This document shows, piece by piece, positions 36,652 to 45,593 of a stretch of 51,951 nucleotides of DNA. Below the pieces are notes generated by a model, which was not told where the DNA came from, did no database searches, and worked only from the letters and a program-made list of their open reading frames with translations. Position 1 is the first letter of the stretch. The number at the start of each line of letters is the position of its first letter. Position numbers and translations under genes: made by a program. This DNA comes from an uncultured Tateyamaria sp. (GTDB lineage: Bacteria > Pseudomonadota > Alphaproteobacteria > Rhodobacterales > Rhodobacteraceae), in NCBI GenBank assembly GCA_905480645.1, contig CAJQRC010000053.1:1-51951 (forward strand), read 5' to 3'.

Positions 36652-37998
36652 TTAGAAAGAGTTGCCGGACTTGCCAGGGTACCAGTTGGTTCCAGCTAAA
36701 GGAACCTGTGCCATAGCGGCGGCTTCCATTGTTAATGCTACTAGATCTTCCGGTTCGAGATTGTGTAGATGGTTTTTACCACATGCTCGAGCTATTGTCT
36801 GGGCTTCAAGTGTCATGACTTTTAGATAGTTGCGTAGGCGGCGACCACCTTCAACTGGATCAAATCGTGCCATTAAATCGGGATCTTGCGTTGTTATACC
36901 GGCAGGATCCTGACCTTCATGCCAATCATCGTAAGCTCCGGCAGTGGTGCCAAGAGCATTGTACTCTGTCTCCCACTTAGGATCATTGTCCCCTAGGGCA
37001 ATCAATGCAGCCGTTCCAATGGCTACAGCATCCGCGCCAAGGGCCATCGCTTTTGCAACATCTGCACCTGATCTAATGCCGCCTGAAAGTATTAATTGAA
37101 CTTTCCTGTGCATCCCTAGGTCTTGTAGGGCTTGTACTGCTGGTCGCACAATCGCAAGGGTTGGTTGGCCAACATGTTCGATAAAGACATCTTGTGTTGC
37201 CGCTGTCCCACCTTGCATGCCGTCAAGAACTACTGCGTCAGCACCTGCCTTGATCGCTAGCGTCGTGTCGTAGTAGGGACGTGCGCCAGCAACCTTTACG
37301 TATATAGGTACTTTCCAACCTGTGAGCTCACGAAGTTCAAGGATTTTTATTTCAAGGTCATCAGGGCCAGTCCAATCTGGATGACGGCAGGCGGAACGTT
37401 GATCAATTCCTTTGGGAAGATTGCGCATCTCTGCTACGCGATCTGAAATTTTTTGACCCAGAAGCATACCGCCACCGCCTGGTTTAGCACCCTGTCCAAC
37501 CACGATTTCAATTGCATCTGCCTTCCGCAAATCATTAGGATTCATTCCATACCGAGAAGGTAGATACTGATAGACCAACTTGCTTGAATGACCGCGCTCT
37601 TCAGGTGTCATGCCGCCATCGCCAGTAGTTGTTGAAGTTCCAGCGGCAGATGCGCCGCGGCCCAATGCCTCTTTCGCTGGCCCGGACAGAGCTCCAAATG
37701 ACATGCCTGCGATTGTAATGGGGATGTCTAATTCGATTGGGTTCTCTGCATTTAGTCCACCGATTGTGACTGTAGTTTCACACTTTTCCCGGTAACCTTC
37801 GAGCGGGTAACGTGAGATTGACGCGCCCAAAAATAATAGGTCATCAAATGATGGAACTTTTCGCTTCGCCCCGCCGCCACGAATGTCATAAATACCGGTA
37901 GCTGCAGCTCTGCGGATGTCACTATTTATGTCATGCGTAAAAGTTGCAGACTGCCGGGGCGTAGTGTGGGGAATACCCTGAGGATCAAGTTTATTCAT
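36652..37998 (-). CDS. mgsC: N-methylglutamate synthase subunit C (FMN glutamate-synthase-like domain)
   Basis: A 448-residue protein like the FMN-binding synthase domain of glutamate synthase: ITIAGMSFGALSGPAKEALG, STTTGDGGMTPEER, GQGAKPGGGGMLLGQK, VLDGMQGGTAATQD and SGGIRSGADVAKAMALGAD. The three cysteines that bind 3Fe-4S in GltB (CHLNTCP-type segment) are not present; the corresponding region reads TTAGAYDDWHEGQDPAGITTQDP. It forms N-methylglutamate from gamma-glutamylmethylamide and 2-oxoglutarate with the MgsA and MgsB subunits. An AGGA site lies upstream; the mgsB stop is 11 bases away. Confidence 0.92.
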   Translation of the reverse strand: MNKLDPQGIPHTTPRQSATFTHDINSDIRRAAATGIYDIRGGGAKRKVPSFDDLLFLGASISRYPLEGYREKCETTVTIGGLNAENPIELDIPITIAGMSFGALSGPAKEALGRGASAAGTSTTTGDGGMTPEERGHSSKLVYQYLPSRYGMNPNDLRKADAIEIVVGQGAKPGGGGMLLGQKISDRVAEMRNLPKGIDQRSACRHPDWTGPDDLEIKILELRELTGWKVPIYVKVAGARPYYDTTLAIKAGADAVVLDGMQGGTAATQDVFIEHVGQPTLAIVRPAVQALQDLGMHRKVQLILSGGIRSGADVAKAMALGADAVAIGTAALIALGDNDPKWETEYNALGTTAGAYDDWHEGQDPAGITTQDPDLMARFDPVEGGRRLRNYLKVMTLEAQTIARACGKNHLHNLEPEDLVALTMEAAAMAQVPLAGTNWYPGKSGNSF

Positions 37999-38009
37999 TT
38001 TAGGTGTCC

Positions 38010-38693
38010 TTAATATGCGCCAGCATTATCGACGTCAAAGTTATAAAGAGTGCGAGCCGATCCGTAGCGGGTAAATTCTGTTGGGTCAGCATCTATGCCG
38101 GCCTCATCTAGCAATTGTTGCAATAGAGCTAGATGTTCTTCGCGCATTTCTTTTTTCTCACAATCTGCGCCCAAGCTCTTTACTTCGCCACGAATAAAAA
38201 AGCGCGCCTCATAACAGCTGTCTCCAAGCGCATCTCCGGCATCTCCGCAGACCACAAGGTTGCCGGATTGGCCCATGAAGGCAGACATATGACCAACATT
38301 GCCTTGAACTACGATATTTACGCCTTTCATAGAAATCCCACAACGCGAAGACGCGTTGCCTTTTACAACGATCATACCTCCATGCCCTGTTGCACCAAGA
38401 TACTGGCTAGCATCGCCTTCAATGACGATTTTTCCAGACATAATATTCTCGCCAGTTCCCGGACCTGCGGAACCATGAATATTCACTGTGGCTTGTTGAT
38501 TCATTCCCGCGCAGTAATATCCTGTAGAACCTTTTACGGTTACTTCTATTGGGGCGTCCAATCCACAGGCAATAGCATGTGATCCTTTCGGGTTCACAAT
38601 TTCCCATGTGGTTTGGTTTGTATGTTCCGACTGTCCGTGAAGCATTTTGTTCATTGCACGTAACCCGGTTTCAGATAAATCAATCTTTTGCAT
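38010..38693 (-). CDS. mgsB: N-methylglutamate synthase subunit B (GXGXG beta-helix)
   Basis: A 227-residue protein equivalent to the C-terminal GXGXG domain of glutamate synthase, a right-handed beta-helix seen as repeated Gly-rich turns (GSAGPGTGENIMSGKIVIEG, YLGATGHGGMIVVKG, CGISMKGVNIVVQG). The ATG at 38693 overlaps the mgsA stop by one base (TGATG); longer in-frame starts lie inside mgsA. It acts as the structural partner linking MgsA and MgsC in N-methylglutamate synthase. Confidence 0.92.
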   Translation of the reverse strand: MQKIDLSETGLRAMNKMLHGQSEHTNQTTWEIVNPKGSHAIACGLDAPIEVTVKGSTGYYCAGMNQQATVNIHGSAGPGTGENIMSGKIVIEGDASQYLGATGHGGMIVVKGNASSRCGISMKGVNIVVQGNVGHMSAFMGQSGNLVVCGDAGDALGDSCYEARFFIRGEVKSLGADCEKKEMREEHLALLQQLLDEAGIDADPTEFTRYGSARTLYNFDVDNAGAY

Positions 38694-39616
38694 CAGGCCG
38701 CTTTCTCTGTGGCTGAGGGAGTTTCTTTGTGGTTCCAGAAATAAACAGTTGCGGGCTCTGGTTCCCAAACTCGCGCATCTTCGATCCCAGGCAAATTAAC
38801 AAGGGCTCGGTATTCAGAACCAAACGCCACATACTGTTTAGTTTCGGCCATTACTGCGGGCTTGCAAGCGATTGGATCACGTACAACCCCGAACCCATCT
38901 TTAGTGCCTACAACAAAAGTGAAAAATCCATCAAGATCATCAAGACTGTTGGTCAACGCTTCTCCTAAAGTTGCGCCATTCTGCATTTGCCAAGTTAAAT
39001 AGGCGGCACCGACCTCGGTATCGTTCTCTGTTTCAATATGAATACCTTCACGGCGAAGCTTGCGTCTTAAAGAGTTATGATTGGAGAGAGAGCCATTGTG
39101 TACCAAGCACTGATCTTCACCGGTATTGAATGGGTGCGCCCCCATGGTTGTAACGGCTGATTCTGTGGCCATGCGGGTATGGCCTATGCCGTGGCTGCCA
39201 GACATGGTTGTAATATCGAATTGAGCAGCCACATCTTGTGGAAGTCCTACTTCTTTATAAATTTCCAGATTGTTGCCGCGACTCATAACGCGAATTCCCA
39301 GTTTTGTAAGCTCACTGCGTACATCTTCTGTTGATCCAGTTGGGACATCAAGTATCGCGTGAGTGCTTCTTACTTGCATTGAAACGGATGCAGAAATCGC
39401 TTCACTCAAGGCGGTATCTAAATCTTTAAATGCAGTTTCAGGCGCGTCTGACTGCACAGTCATCTTTGCCCTTCCTATTGTTTCTTCTGAATAAATTGCG
39501 ATACCCGCGCTGTCTGGGCCACGGTCAGTCATAGTTATTAACATCTCTGTGAGCATTTTGCCCAGCTTTGGTTCTAATGATTTGTCTTTAAGAAAAAGAC
39601 CAACGATTCCACACAT
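38693..39616 (-). CDS. mgsA: N-methylglutamate synthase subunit A (class II amidotransferase)
   Basis: A 307-residue N-terminal-nucleophile glutaminase-like subunit. The chosen ATG at 39616 puts Cys at position 2 (MCGIVGLFL), the required nucleophile; an ATG one codon earlier is possible. GGGAG gives good spacing to the second ATG. Other family marks are DRGPDSAGIAIYS, GIGHTRMATES, HNGSLSNHNSLRR and NDTEVGAAYL. It would release methylamine from gamma-glutamylmethylamide for transfer to 2-oxoglutarate. First gene of the leftward mgsABC-gmaS operon, divergent from amt. Confidence 0.92.
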   Translation of the reverse strand: MCGIVGLFLKDKSLEPKLGKMLTEMLITMTDRGPDSAGIAIYSEETIGRAKMTVQSDAPETAFKDLDTALSEAISASVSMQVRSTHAILDVPTGSTEDVRSELTKLGIRVMSRGNNLEIYKEVGLPQDVAAQFDITTMSGSHGIGHTRMATESAVTTMGAHPFNTGEDQCLVHNGSLSNHNSLRRKLRREGIHIETENDTEVGAAYLTWQMQNGATLGEALTNSLDDLDGFFTFVVGTKDGFGVVRDPIACKPAVMAETKQYVAFGSEYRALVNLPGIEDARVWEPEPATVYFWNHKETPSATEKAA

Positions 39617-39721
39617 CATTTTGCTCCCGACTCAGAGTAGTTGGCTTAGATCAGCCTTCCCCTGCAAAGCTATCATCAAAATTTAAAAACTCAACCGTCA
39701 GGAAACTTTTTTTCTTAAAAT

Positions 39722-39732
39722 GCAAATTTTGC
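39722..39732. promoter_or_regulatory. Short palindrome between mgsA and amt
   Basis: GCAAA-T-TTTGC lies in the divergent region between mgsABC-gmaS and amt (39617-39828) and is a candidate operator for coordinated control of methylamine assimilation and uptake. No sigma-54 box or NtrC consensus was recognised nearby. The palindrome is short and AT-rich, so chance is possible. Confidence 0.3.
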
Positions 39733-39828
39733 TATGCAGATTGGTTAAAATATGCTTATTTTGTGACAGCGTCTCCGGGCGTCCTTAGACCGACTAACAA
39801 ACTGCAAAAGCGACAAAGGAGAAATACC

Positions 39829-41244
39829 TTGGAAGAACAACTAGCAGAACTCGCCGCCAAGATAGCCGATTTAGAGGCGGCAGGGGGTGGCGCAGTCGTC
39901 ACAAACACTATGTTTGCGGAAACTTTTTATTACCTAACTATTCCGCTAATGATCATTATTCACGCAGGGTTCCTTGCATATGAAATGGGTGCATCTCGCC
40001 TTAAGAATGTTCTTTCATCAGGCGTTAAAAACTTGTTGGCATTCGCTTTTATGATCCCAACTTTTTATTTTTTCGGTTGGTGGGTCTACTGGGGATTTCC
40101 TACAGGATTGCCAGGTGCGCCAGGACCAGCAGGAATTTCAGGCGTCGAATATGCTAATAGTATTGCGTGGGGCTGGGGTGAAAGTGCTCAGTATATGGGG
40201 CCAAACATAGCTGATCAAGCATCTGGAGTTTTTTTTGGTGCGTTTGCGATGTTTGCAGCCACAACTGCATCTATAATGTCCGGCGCAGTAATTGAACGTA
40301 TTCAGACTGTTGGTTTTATAATTCTTGCAGTTGTTCTAGGTTCATTTGCCTGGGTTGTCGCTGCGGCTTGGGGTTGGCATGCTGATGGCTGGCTGGTCAC
40401 TCAATTTGGTGTGCATGATTTTGGCGCAGCAGGTTTAGTTCACGCTGTAGCTGGATTTTTTGCTCTTGGCGTATTGATCAACCTTGGCCCTCGGATTGGC
40501 AAGTTTAATCCAGACGGGACTGCAAATCATATTCCTGGACACAATATGCCGCTGACAGTCGTTGGCTTAATGTTAATTATTGTTGGTTTCTGGGGCTTTC
40601 TGATGGCTTGTGTGATTGTGCCGGGTGAAGCGTGGTCTTGGTTTGGTGATAAACCTTCGACAATTTATGGCACTCCGATAACGTTGTCCGCTTTGTCGTT
40701 TAACATTTTGATGGCGATTGCTGGTGGTATTATCGGCGCATGGCTATTTACTCGGGATCCATTCTGGATGATGTCCGGGGCACTTGCTGGTATAATCTCG
40801 ACTGCTTCTGGGCTAGATATCTACTTTCCTGCTTTAGCCTTTATCATTGCTTTCTCGGCTGGTGTGATATTGAAACCCTGTGCTGACTGGTTAGAAAACC
40901 GAGGTATTGATGACGCAGTTGGTGCTGTGACAGTTCATGGTACAATAGGACTATATGGTGTTGTGATGTTGGGCATATGGGGATCTGGTTACCCTGCTCT
41001 TCAGGGTGCAGCAGGTGAAGTGCCCACGATTTCTTTGATGGGTCAGATCATTGGCGCACTTGTATTCTTTTTGTGCGGTTTTGTGCCTGGTTACATCGTG
41101 TCACTTATACTTAAGGTCCTCGGAATGTTGCGAGTTCCTGAAGGTGCAGAGCTTGCAGGAATGGATATCGTTAAAGTGCCTGCGTCTGGTTATCCAGAGT
41201 GGGGCGGCGATGCACCTGTTACTCCAGCACATCCAGCAGAATAA
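39829..41244 (+). CDS. amt: Ammonium/methylammonium transporter (Amt family)
   Basis: A 471-residue Amt-family channel with about eleven membrane helices: ETFYYLTIPLMIIIHAGFLAYEMGASRLKN region first, then VHAVAGFFALGVLIN and the pore segment AVGAVTVHGTIGLYGVVMLGIWG, each with a conserved pore His. I favour the TTG start at 39829 (AAGGAG seven bases upstream), giving a short coiled-coil-like N-terminus EEQLAELAAKIADLEAAGGG; the GTG at 39763 has no such site. It is divergent from mgsABC-gmaS and followed by a tiny membrane protein gene. Methylammonium, a classic Amt substrate analogue, is a plausible cargo. Confidence 0.9.
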   Translation: MEEQLAELAAKIADLEAAGGGAVVTNTMFAETFYYLTIPLMIIIHAGFLAYEMGASRLKNVLSSGVKNLLAFAFMIPTFYFFGWWVYWGFPTGLPGAPGPAGISGVEYANSIAWGWGESAQYMGPNIADQASGVFFGAFAMFAATTASIMSGAVIERIQTVGFIILAVVLGSFAWVVAAAWGWHADGWLVTQFGVHDFGAAGLVHAVAGFFALGVLINLGPRIGKFNPDGTANHIPGHNMPLTVVGLMLIIVGFWGFLMACVIVPGEAWSWFGDKPSTIYGTPITLSALSFNILMAIAGGIIGAWLFTRDPFWMMSGALAGIISTASGLDIYFPALAFIIAFSAGVILKPCADWLENRGIDDAVGAVTVHGTIGLYGVVMLGIWGSGYPALQGAAGEVPTISLMGQIIGALVFFLCGFVPGYIVSLILKVLGMLRVPEGAELAGMDIVKVPASGYPEWGGDAPVTPAHPAE

Positions 41245-41265
41245 TTAAATTAAAAGGAGAAAATT

Positions 41266-41436
41266 ATGTTTCCATACGAAGAAGCAAGCTGGTCTGTTGT
41301 CGATGGTGCGATGTTTATGGGATGGGGTAGCTCTCTGCCAGGCATCACAACTTTGATAGCAGCCATTATTTGTGTCCTCGTTCTTGTGATTGGACAGAAA
41401 TCCGAAGCCGCTAAGGCTCGGGCTTTTAAAAAATGA
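41266..41436 (+). CDS. 56-residue single-helix membrane protein next to amt
   Basis: A short gene beginning MFPYEEASWSVVDGAMFMGW and ending with the basic tail KARAFKK. One membrane helix, about residues 25-42 (LPGITTLIAAIICVLVLVIG). AAGGAG lies just upstream of the ATG, 21 bases after the amt stop, and a strong terminator follows 22 bases after its own stop. These signals and the protein-like composition support a real gene. I know no named family; a small subunit or regulator of the Amt channel is the natural guess. Confidence 0.75.
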   Translation: MFPYEEASWSVVDGAMFMGWGSSLPGITTLIAAIICVLVLVIGQKSEAAKARAFKK

Positions 41437-41457
41437 TCTATCAGTAATCCAATGTGT

Positions 41458-41483
41458 AGGGCCGCCGGAGTGCGGCCCTTTCC
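41458..41483 (+). terminator. Rho-independent terminator after amt and its small partner
   Basis: Stem GGGCCGC (41459-41465) with GCGGCCC (41472-41478), extended by an A-T pair, around a six-base loop, followed by TTT and a pyrimidine-rich tail. It ends the amt transcript and isolates it from dmmDABC. Confidence 0.8.
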
Positions 41484-41591
41484 AATTTTATTGCCTTACA
41501 GGAAAAAAAGTTGAATATGAATATTGCTTTTTCAGATAGGCTAAGGCTCAATAAGCCACTTATCGAGAATCAAAATTGAGGAATTTACAAC

Positions 41592-42740
41592 ATGGCAATC
41601 TTATGGAGATCTTCTGCGTTAGCACATCGCCACGCAGAAATAGGTGGCGAGCTGGAGGACTGGAACGGGATGGGGACTGCCTGGTTTTATGATCATACAC
41701 CCGAGCGCGCCAAAGCTGATTATGAAGCTGTGCGAACTAAGGCAGGTTTGATGGACGTATCAGGATTGAAAAAAGTCCATGTGGTTGGTGCTGACGCAGC
41801 ATATGTAATTGATCGAGTAACAACTCGGAACGTTGAAAAAATTGCACCAGGCCGAGCTACATATGCGTCAATTTTAAATTCTGAAGGTAAATTTATCGAT
41901 GACTGTGTCATTTATCATATAGCGGTAAATTCATGGTTAGTTGTACATGGTACTGGTGCCGGCATGGAGCAACTTGCCGCTGCTGCAGCTGGTAAAAACT
42001 GCGAAATTCTCATGGATGACGATCTTCATGACATGTCGTTACAGGGCCCCGTTTCGGTTGATTTACTGGCGCAAGAAATTCCATCAATCCGTGATCTTGC
42101 TTATTTTGGATTGATGCAGACCCGCCTGTATGGTCGTGATGTTATGATTTCGCGCACAGGATACACGGGTGAGCGTGGCTATGAAATTTTCTGTAGTGGG
42201 AAAGATGCAACTCACCTCTGGGATAATATTCTAAATGCTGGCAAAGATATGGGCGTACGCCCGGTACAGTTTTCGACGCTAGATATGTTGCGTATTGAGA
42301 GTTATTTGTTGTTTTATCCGGGTGACAATTCAGAGACTTTCCCTTTTGCGGATGAGACTTGTGGCGACACTCTTTGGGAACTTGGTTTAGAATTCACTGT
42401 TTCGCCGGGAAAAGAAGGTTTTGTAGGAGCGGAAAATCACTATGCATCCGAAGGGAAAGAAAGATTCAAGATTTTTGGTGTTCAATTAAGCGACAGTATG
42501 GATCAAATGGAAATGCACGCGAGAGTATTGCAAAATGGTAAAAATGTAGGTGTTATAACTTACGGGTTATCGTCTGAATTGAACGACTACAGCGTTGCGA
42601 TTGCTCGTCTTGATCCGTCGGTCGCTAAAGCCGGAACATCGTTAATTGTGAAACAGCCTGATGGAACGGAACTAGCTGCAACAGCAGAAGAAATGCCGTT
42701 TTATGATAAAGATAAAACTATAAGAAGCGCTAAAGGTTAA
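41592..42740 (+). CDS. dmmD: Dimethylamine monooxygenase THF-linked subunit (GcvT-like)
   Basis: A 382-residue GcvT-fold THF-binding protein: RTKAGLMDVSGLKKVHV, VTTRNVEKIAPGRATYAS, the SRTGYTGERGYEIF motif and LDMLRIESYLLFYPGDN. It heads the dmmD-A-B-C order known from marine Roseobacter. In that system the GcvT-like subunit captures the formaldehyde released from dimethylamine onto THF. A GAGG site precedes the ATG. By family alone it could be taken for DMSP demethylase (DmdA), but its three downstream neighbours point to Dmm. Confidence 0.88.
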   Translation: MAILWRSSALAHRHAEIGGELEDWNGMGTAWFYDHTPERAKADYEAVRTKAGLMDVSGLKKVHVVGADAAYVIDRVTTRNVEKIAPGRATYASILNSEGKFIDDCVIYHIAVNSWLVVHGTGAGMEQLAAAAAGKNCEILMDDDLHDMSLQGPVSVDLLAQEIPSIRDLAYFGLMQTRLYGRDVMISRTGYTGERGYEIFCSGKDATHLWDNILNAGKDMGVRPVQFSTLDMLRIESYLLFYPGDNSETFPFADETCGDTLWELGLEFTVSPGKEGFVGAENHYASEGKERFKIFGVQLSDSMDQMEMHARVLQNGKNVGVITYGLSSELNDYSVAIARLDPSVAKAGTSLIVKQPDGTELAATAEEMPFYDKDKTIRSAKG

Positions 42741-42794
42741 TAAATTTGGGTGCTGTTGAAGGAGCAGCACTCTACTACTTTTTAAAGGAGTAAG

Positions 42795-43391
42795 ATGTCG
42801 AAATTTACCTTCCCTGAAAGTATTAAAAGCCGCCCTGTCTATGGAACACTGGCAATGCGTGACGGACCGGCTCATTTATTGGTTGCAGATGGTCATGGTG
42901 CTGAGGCCATACTTGATGTGGCTACTCCAATTATGATGACAAAAGCGCATATTATCTACCTTCCTAAGGGCGAAAAATTTGCAAACAGGCTGCGCTCACT
43001 TAATCCAATTTCGTTTTATTCAGGTCCAAGTTATTCCGCCGCAACATCGCGTTTGGTCAAAGTACTTTCTGATGCAAAAATGGGATTACAAGTATACTTA
43101 GCGGGTACTGAGGGTTTAATAGGTCAGGCCCAAAACGCAGCTATGGAGGCTGGTATTCCGCACAATGCTATTCAGACAGAGCATCGTGGCAGTATCGCAC
43201 GGCGTATGCAGTGTGTTCACTGTAAAGGTATTACCGAAGACGTGGAAATAGATCCTTTTATTTGTGAACACTGTGGTCTCAGCTTGTTTGTACGCGATCA
43301 TTACTCTCGTCGCCTCGCAGCTTATCAGGGGGTTTGCATTGATGCAGAAGACCCAGGCAATATACCGAAATCCAAGGGGATTTACGAATGA
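42795..43391 (+). CDS. dmmA: Dimethylamine monooxygenase DmmA-family subunit
   Basis: A 198-residue protein with an N-terminal domain and a C-terminal zinc-ribbon-like segment, with Cys at about 140, 143, 157 and 160 (MQCVHCKG and CEHCGLSLF) and His at 130. The gene between the GcvT-like and reductase genes of dmm operons encodes a protein of this size and is called DmmA in one naming scheme; subunit naming differs between reports. It probably structures the complex or transfers electrons. The stop overlaps dmmB by four bases. Confidence 0.82.
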   Translation: MSKFTFPESIKSRPVYGTLAMRDGPAHLLVADGHGAEAILDVATPIMMTKAHIIYLPKGEKFANRLRSLNPISFYSGPSYSAATSRLVKVLSDAKMGLQVYLAGTEGLIGQAQNAAMEAGIPHNAIQTEHRGSIARRMQCVHCKGITEDVEIDPFICEHCGLSLFVRDHYSRRLAAYQGVCIDAEDPGNIPKSKGIYE

Positions 43392-44350
43392 GTGGGATAG
43401 AGAAGATACAAGTAGTGGTTACAAATATTGTGCGATTGAATGAGCTTGTCACTCGGTTTGAGTTCAAACGAACCGATGGAAAACTATTGCCAACATTTTC
43501 TGGCGGCGCTCATACGGTTGTGGAAATGCAAGATGGTGAAATCACTCGATTGAATCCCTATTCTCTGATGTCAGATCCGATGTGTCAGCGTGCTTATGCC
43601 ATTTCTGTTCGGCGTGATGACGAGGGACGGGGTGGTTCGCTTTTTATGCACAATAAAGTCTCGGTTGGGGACAATATGGTAATCTCATATCCGATAAACC
43701 TTTTTAGTCTTGATCTGCGAGCAAAAAAACATCTCTTCATAGCTGGTGGAATTGGGATTACCCCGTTTCTTGCACAAATCAAACAATTAGACCGTTTTAA
43801 CGGTTACTGGAATCTTCATTATTCCTGTCGGTCTGAAAGCTTGGGGTCATATGTAGACGAGCTTACTGATCAACATCCTAATGAAACGCATGTTTATTAT
43901 GATGACAAAGATCAACAAATTGATTTGGTTAAACTATTAGAGGGACAACCTTTAGGGACACATGTTTATGTCTGTGGCCCTAAAGGCATGATTGATTGGG
44001 TGTGCAATACAGCTTCAAAAGAAGGCTGGCCTCGTGAAGCAATTCACTACGAAGAATTCCTTGCCCCAAAACCTGGCAAACCTTTTGAGGTTAAGCTGGC
44101 GGTTTCAGGAAAAGTTATTCAAGTAGGTGAGCAAGAAAGCCTTTTAGAAGCTATTGAGCGTGAAGGCATCGATGCACCTTATCTTTGCAGGGGTGGCGCT
44201 TGTGGGCAATGTGAAACCGCAGTGATCGACTATGCTGGAAATTTCATTCACCGTGATCATTGGTTGGGTGAAGATGAACATAAGAGCGGTCAAAAAATTA
44301 TGCCTTGTGTAAGCCGATTTGAAGGAAAAATTTTGGTTTTGGACCGTTAG
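43388..44350 (+). CDS. dmmB: Dimethylamine monooxygenase reductase (flavin plus 2Fe-2S)
   Basis: A 320-residue phthalate-dioxygenase-reductase-type protein: flavin-binding NPYSLMSD, Gly-rich FIAGGIGITPFLAQIK, nucleotide-binding VYVCGPKGM, and a C-terminal plant-type 2Fe-2S ferredoxin domain with CRGGACGQC plus a later Cys (MPCVSRF). It passes electrons from NAD(P)H to the haem oxygenase subunit. The start overlaps the dmmA stop by four bases (ATGA), and the haem subunit gene follows. Confidence 0.9.
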   Translation: MSGIEKIQVVVTNIVRLNELVTRFEFKRTDGKLLPTFSGGAHTVVEMQDGEITRLNPYSLMSDPMCQRAYAISVRRDDEGRGGSLFMHNKVSVGDNMVISYPINLFSLDLRAKKHLFIAGGIGITPFLAQIKQLDRFNGYWNLHYSCRSESLGSYVDELTDQHPNETHVYYDDKDQQIDLVKLLEGQPLGTHVYVCGPKGMIDWVCNTASKEGWPREAIHYEEFLAPKPGKPFEVKLAVSGKVIQVGEQESLLEAIEREGIDAPYLCRGGACGQCETAVIDYAGNFIHRDHWLGEDEHKSGQKIMPCVSRFEGKILVLDR

Positions 44351-44372
44351 TACAGCGGTAGGAGAAACAATA

Positions 44373-45440
44373 ATGACCATTCAATTTAATGATGAAACAT
44401 TCCGAGATGATTACTCTTTTTTTAACTCTGAGAGAGCAATTAAAAGATTTCCGTTTCCGTTCCATGAAGACAGTTACATGTATTCAGTTAATATGGAGCA
44501 GCATCGTGGCGGGCCAGTTGATTCCATCTATGAAAAACGTTTTGATGTTGACGAACATTACGTAGCTGAAATGCGTGATAGAGCTTTAGTTTTGGCAGAC
44601 GATCCACTGCGCTGTCAATCACTGCCGCATATGACGCTTGCGGGGTGGGATTTGCTTGAATTGATTATGGTGACAAAATCTGAAGATTATCCAGATCTTT
44701 TTAAGCTTCATCGCGATGGCAATAAATGGCGCTGGGTAAATAAACCTCTGGGCATAGATGATAAATTTGTTTTTCTGGATGAAACAACTCTCCCGTATGG
44801 TCCGATGGAATATATCACTCGGCAAGCACAAGGTGATTTTTGCGTTTTGGATCAGCGTGATGATAATCTGTGGATGGATGCAGGAATGGTAACCACCCAA
44901 GCAGACTGGTCATTAGATTTTGACATTGGAATGAATTTTTTTGAGTGGCACGCACCTGTACCTCTAGCCCATGAAAAGGGTATATTTGTCCGTGCTTTGA
45001 AATTTTTGTTAAATATTCAGCAAGGCGCACCTGCGCGTCGGTTGAATTGGACAATGACCGTCAATCCCCTTTTAGATACAAGCCCTGAAAACTATCATAA
45101 ATGGGGAATTCAAAAAACCACACTGACGCCAAAAAACATTGGAGCAAAGCAACACTTGCGCGTGGAGCTACAAACCTTCTTTCGTCTCCCGCGGTCTAAT
45201 GGGTTAGTTTTTCCGATTAGGTGCTATTTGTGCAGCTTTCAGGACATTATGACAGTTCCAAAATGGGGTCGTCGTTTGCACCGTGTTATCCGAGATCTGC
45301 CGGAAGAGCTTGCAACGTATAAAGGTTTTATCGATAATCGGCCAATGATGCTGGAATATTTGAAAAATTTTGATGATGGTCTTCCAACATCTCTTGGTAT
45401 TTGGCCTGAAATCGACACTGAACCAAAACTCCAAAAATGA
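44373..45440 (+). CDS. dmmC: Dimethylamine monooxygenase haem subunit (DUF3445, oxidative N-demethylase)
   Basis: A 355-residue DUF3445 protein, the haem-dependent oxidative N-demethylase family with a PAS-like haem domain. Segments seen are RFPFPFHEDSYMYSVNMEQHRGG, DLFKLHRDGNKWRWVNKPLG-like strand, GMNFFEWHAPVPLAHE and VELQTFFRLPRSNGLVFPI. It oxidises dimethylamine to methylamine plus formaldehyde. The ATG at 44373 follows TAGGAG; the longer in-frame start at 44319 lies inside dmmB and is rejected. Last gene of dmmDABC, convergent with a regulator. Confidence 0.9.
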   Translation: MTIQFNDETFRDDYSFFNSERAIKRFPFPFHEDSYMYSVNMEQHRGGPVDSIYEKRFDVDEHYVAEMRDRALVLADDPLRCQSLPHMTLAGWDLLELIMVTKSEDYPDLFKLHRDGNKWRWVNKPLGIDDKFVFLDETTLPYGPMEYITRQAQGDFCVLDQRDDNLWMDAGMVTTQADWSLDFDIGMNFFEWHAPVPLAHEKGIFVRALKFLLNIQQGAPARRLNWTMTVNPLLDTSPENYHKWGIQKTTLTPKNIGAKQHLRVELQTFFRLPRSNGLVFPIRCYLCSFQDIMTVPKWGRRLHRVIRDLPEELATYKGFIDNRPMMLEYLKNFDDGLPTSLGIWPEIDTEPKLQK

Positions 45441-45593
45441 TCAATTTCGTGGGCTAGATAAGCTGATTAAGTCAAATTACCTGAAATTTCTGTTTTAGGA
45501 ATTGGTGGTCAAACGTAGAGTGTGCATAGTTTTAAGCATTCAGAACTATATCTCGTTCTCTATGGTCAATAATGATACGCACTGATGGTTTTA

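Noticed and set aside
36652-39616. Split glutamate synthase
   Set aside because: The three-gene layout beside gmaS and the missing 3Fe-4S cysteines fit N-methylglutamate synthase better.
41592-42740. DMSP demethylase DmdA
   Set aside because: GcvT-like proteins look alike, but this one heads a dmmD-A-B-C operon with a reductase and a DUF3445 haem subunit.
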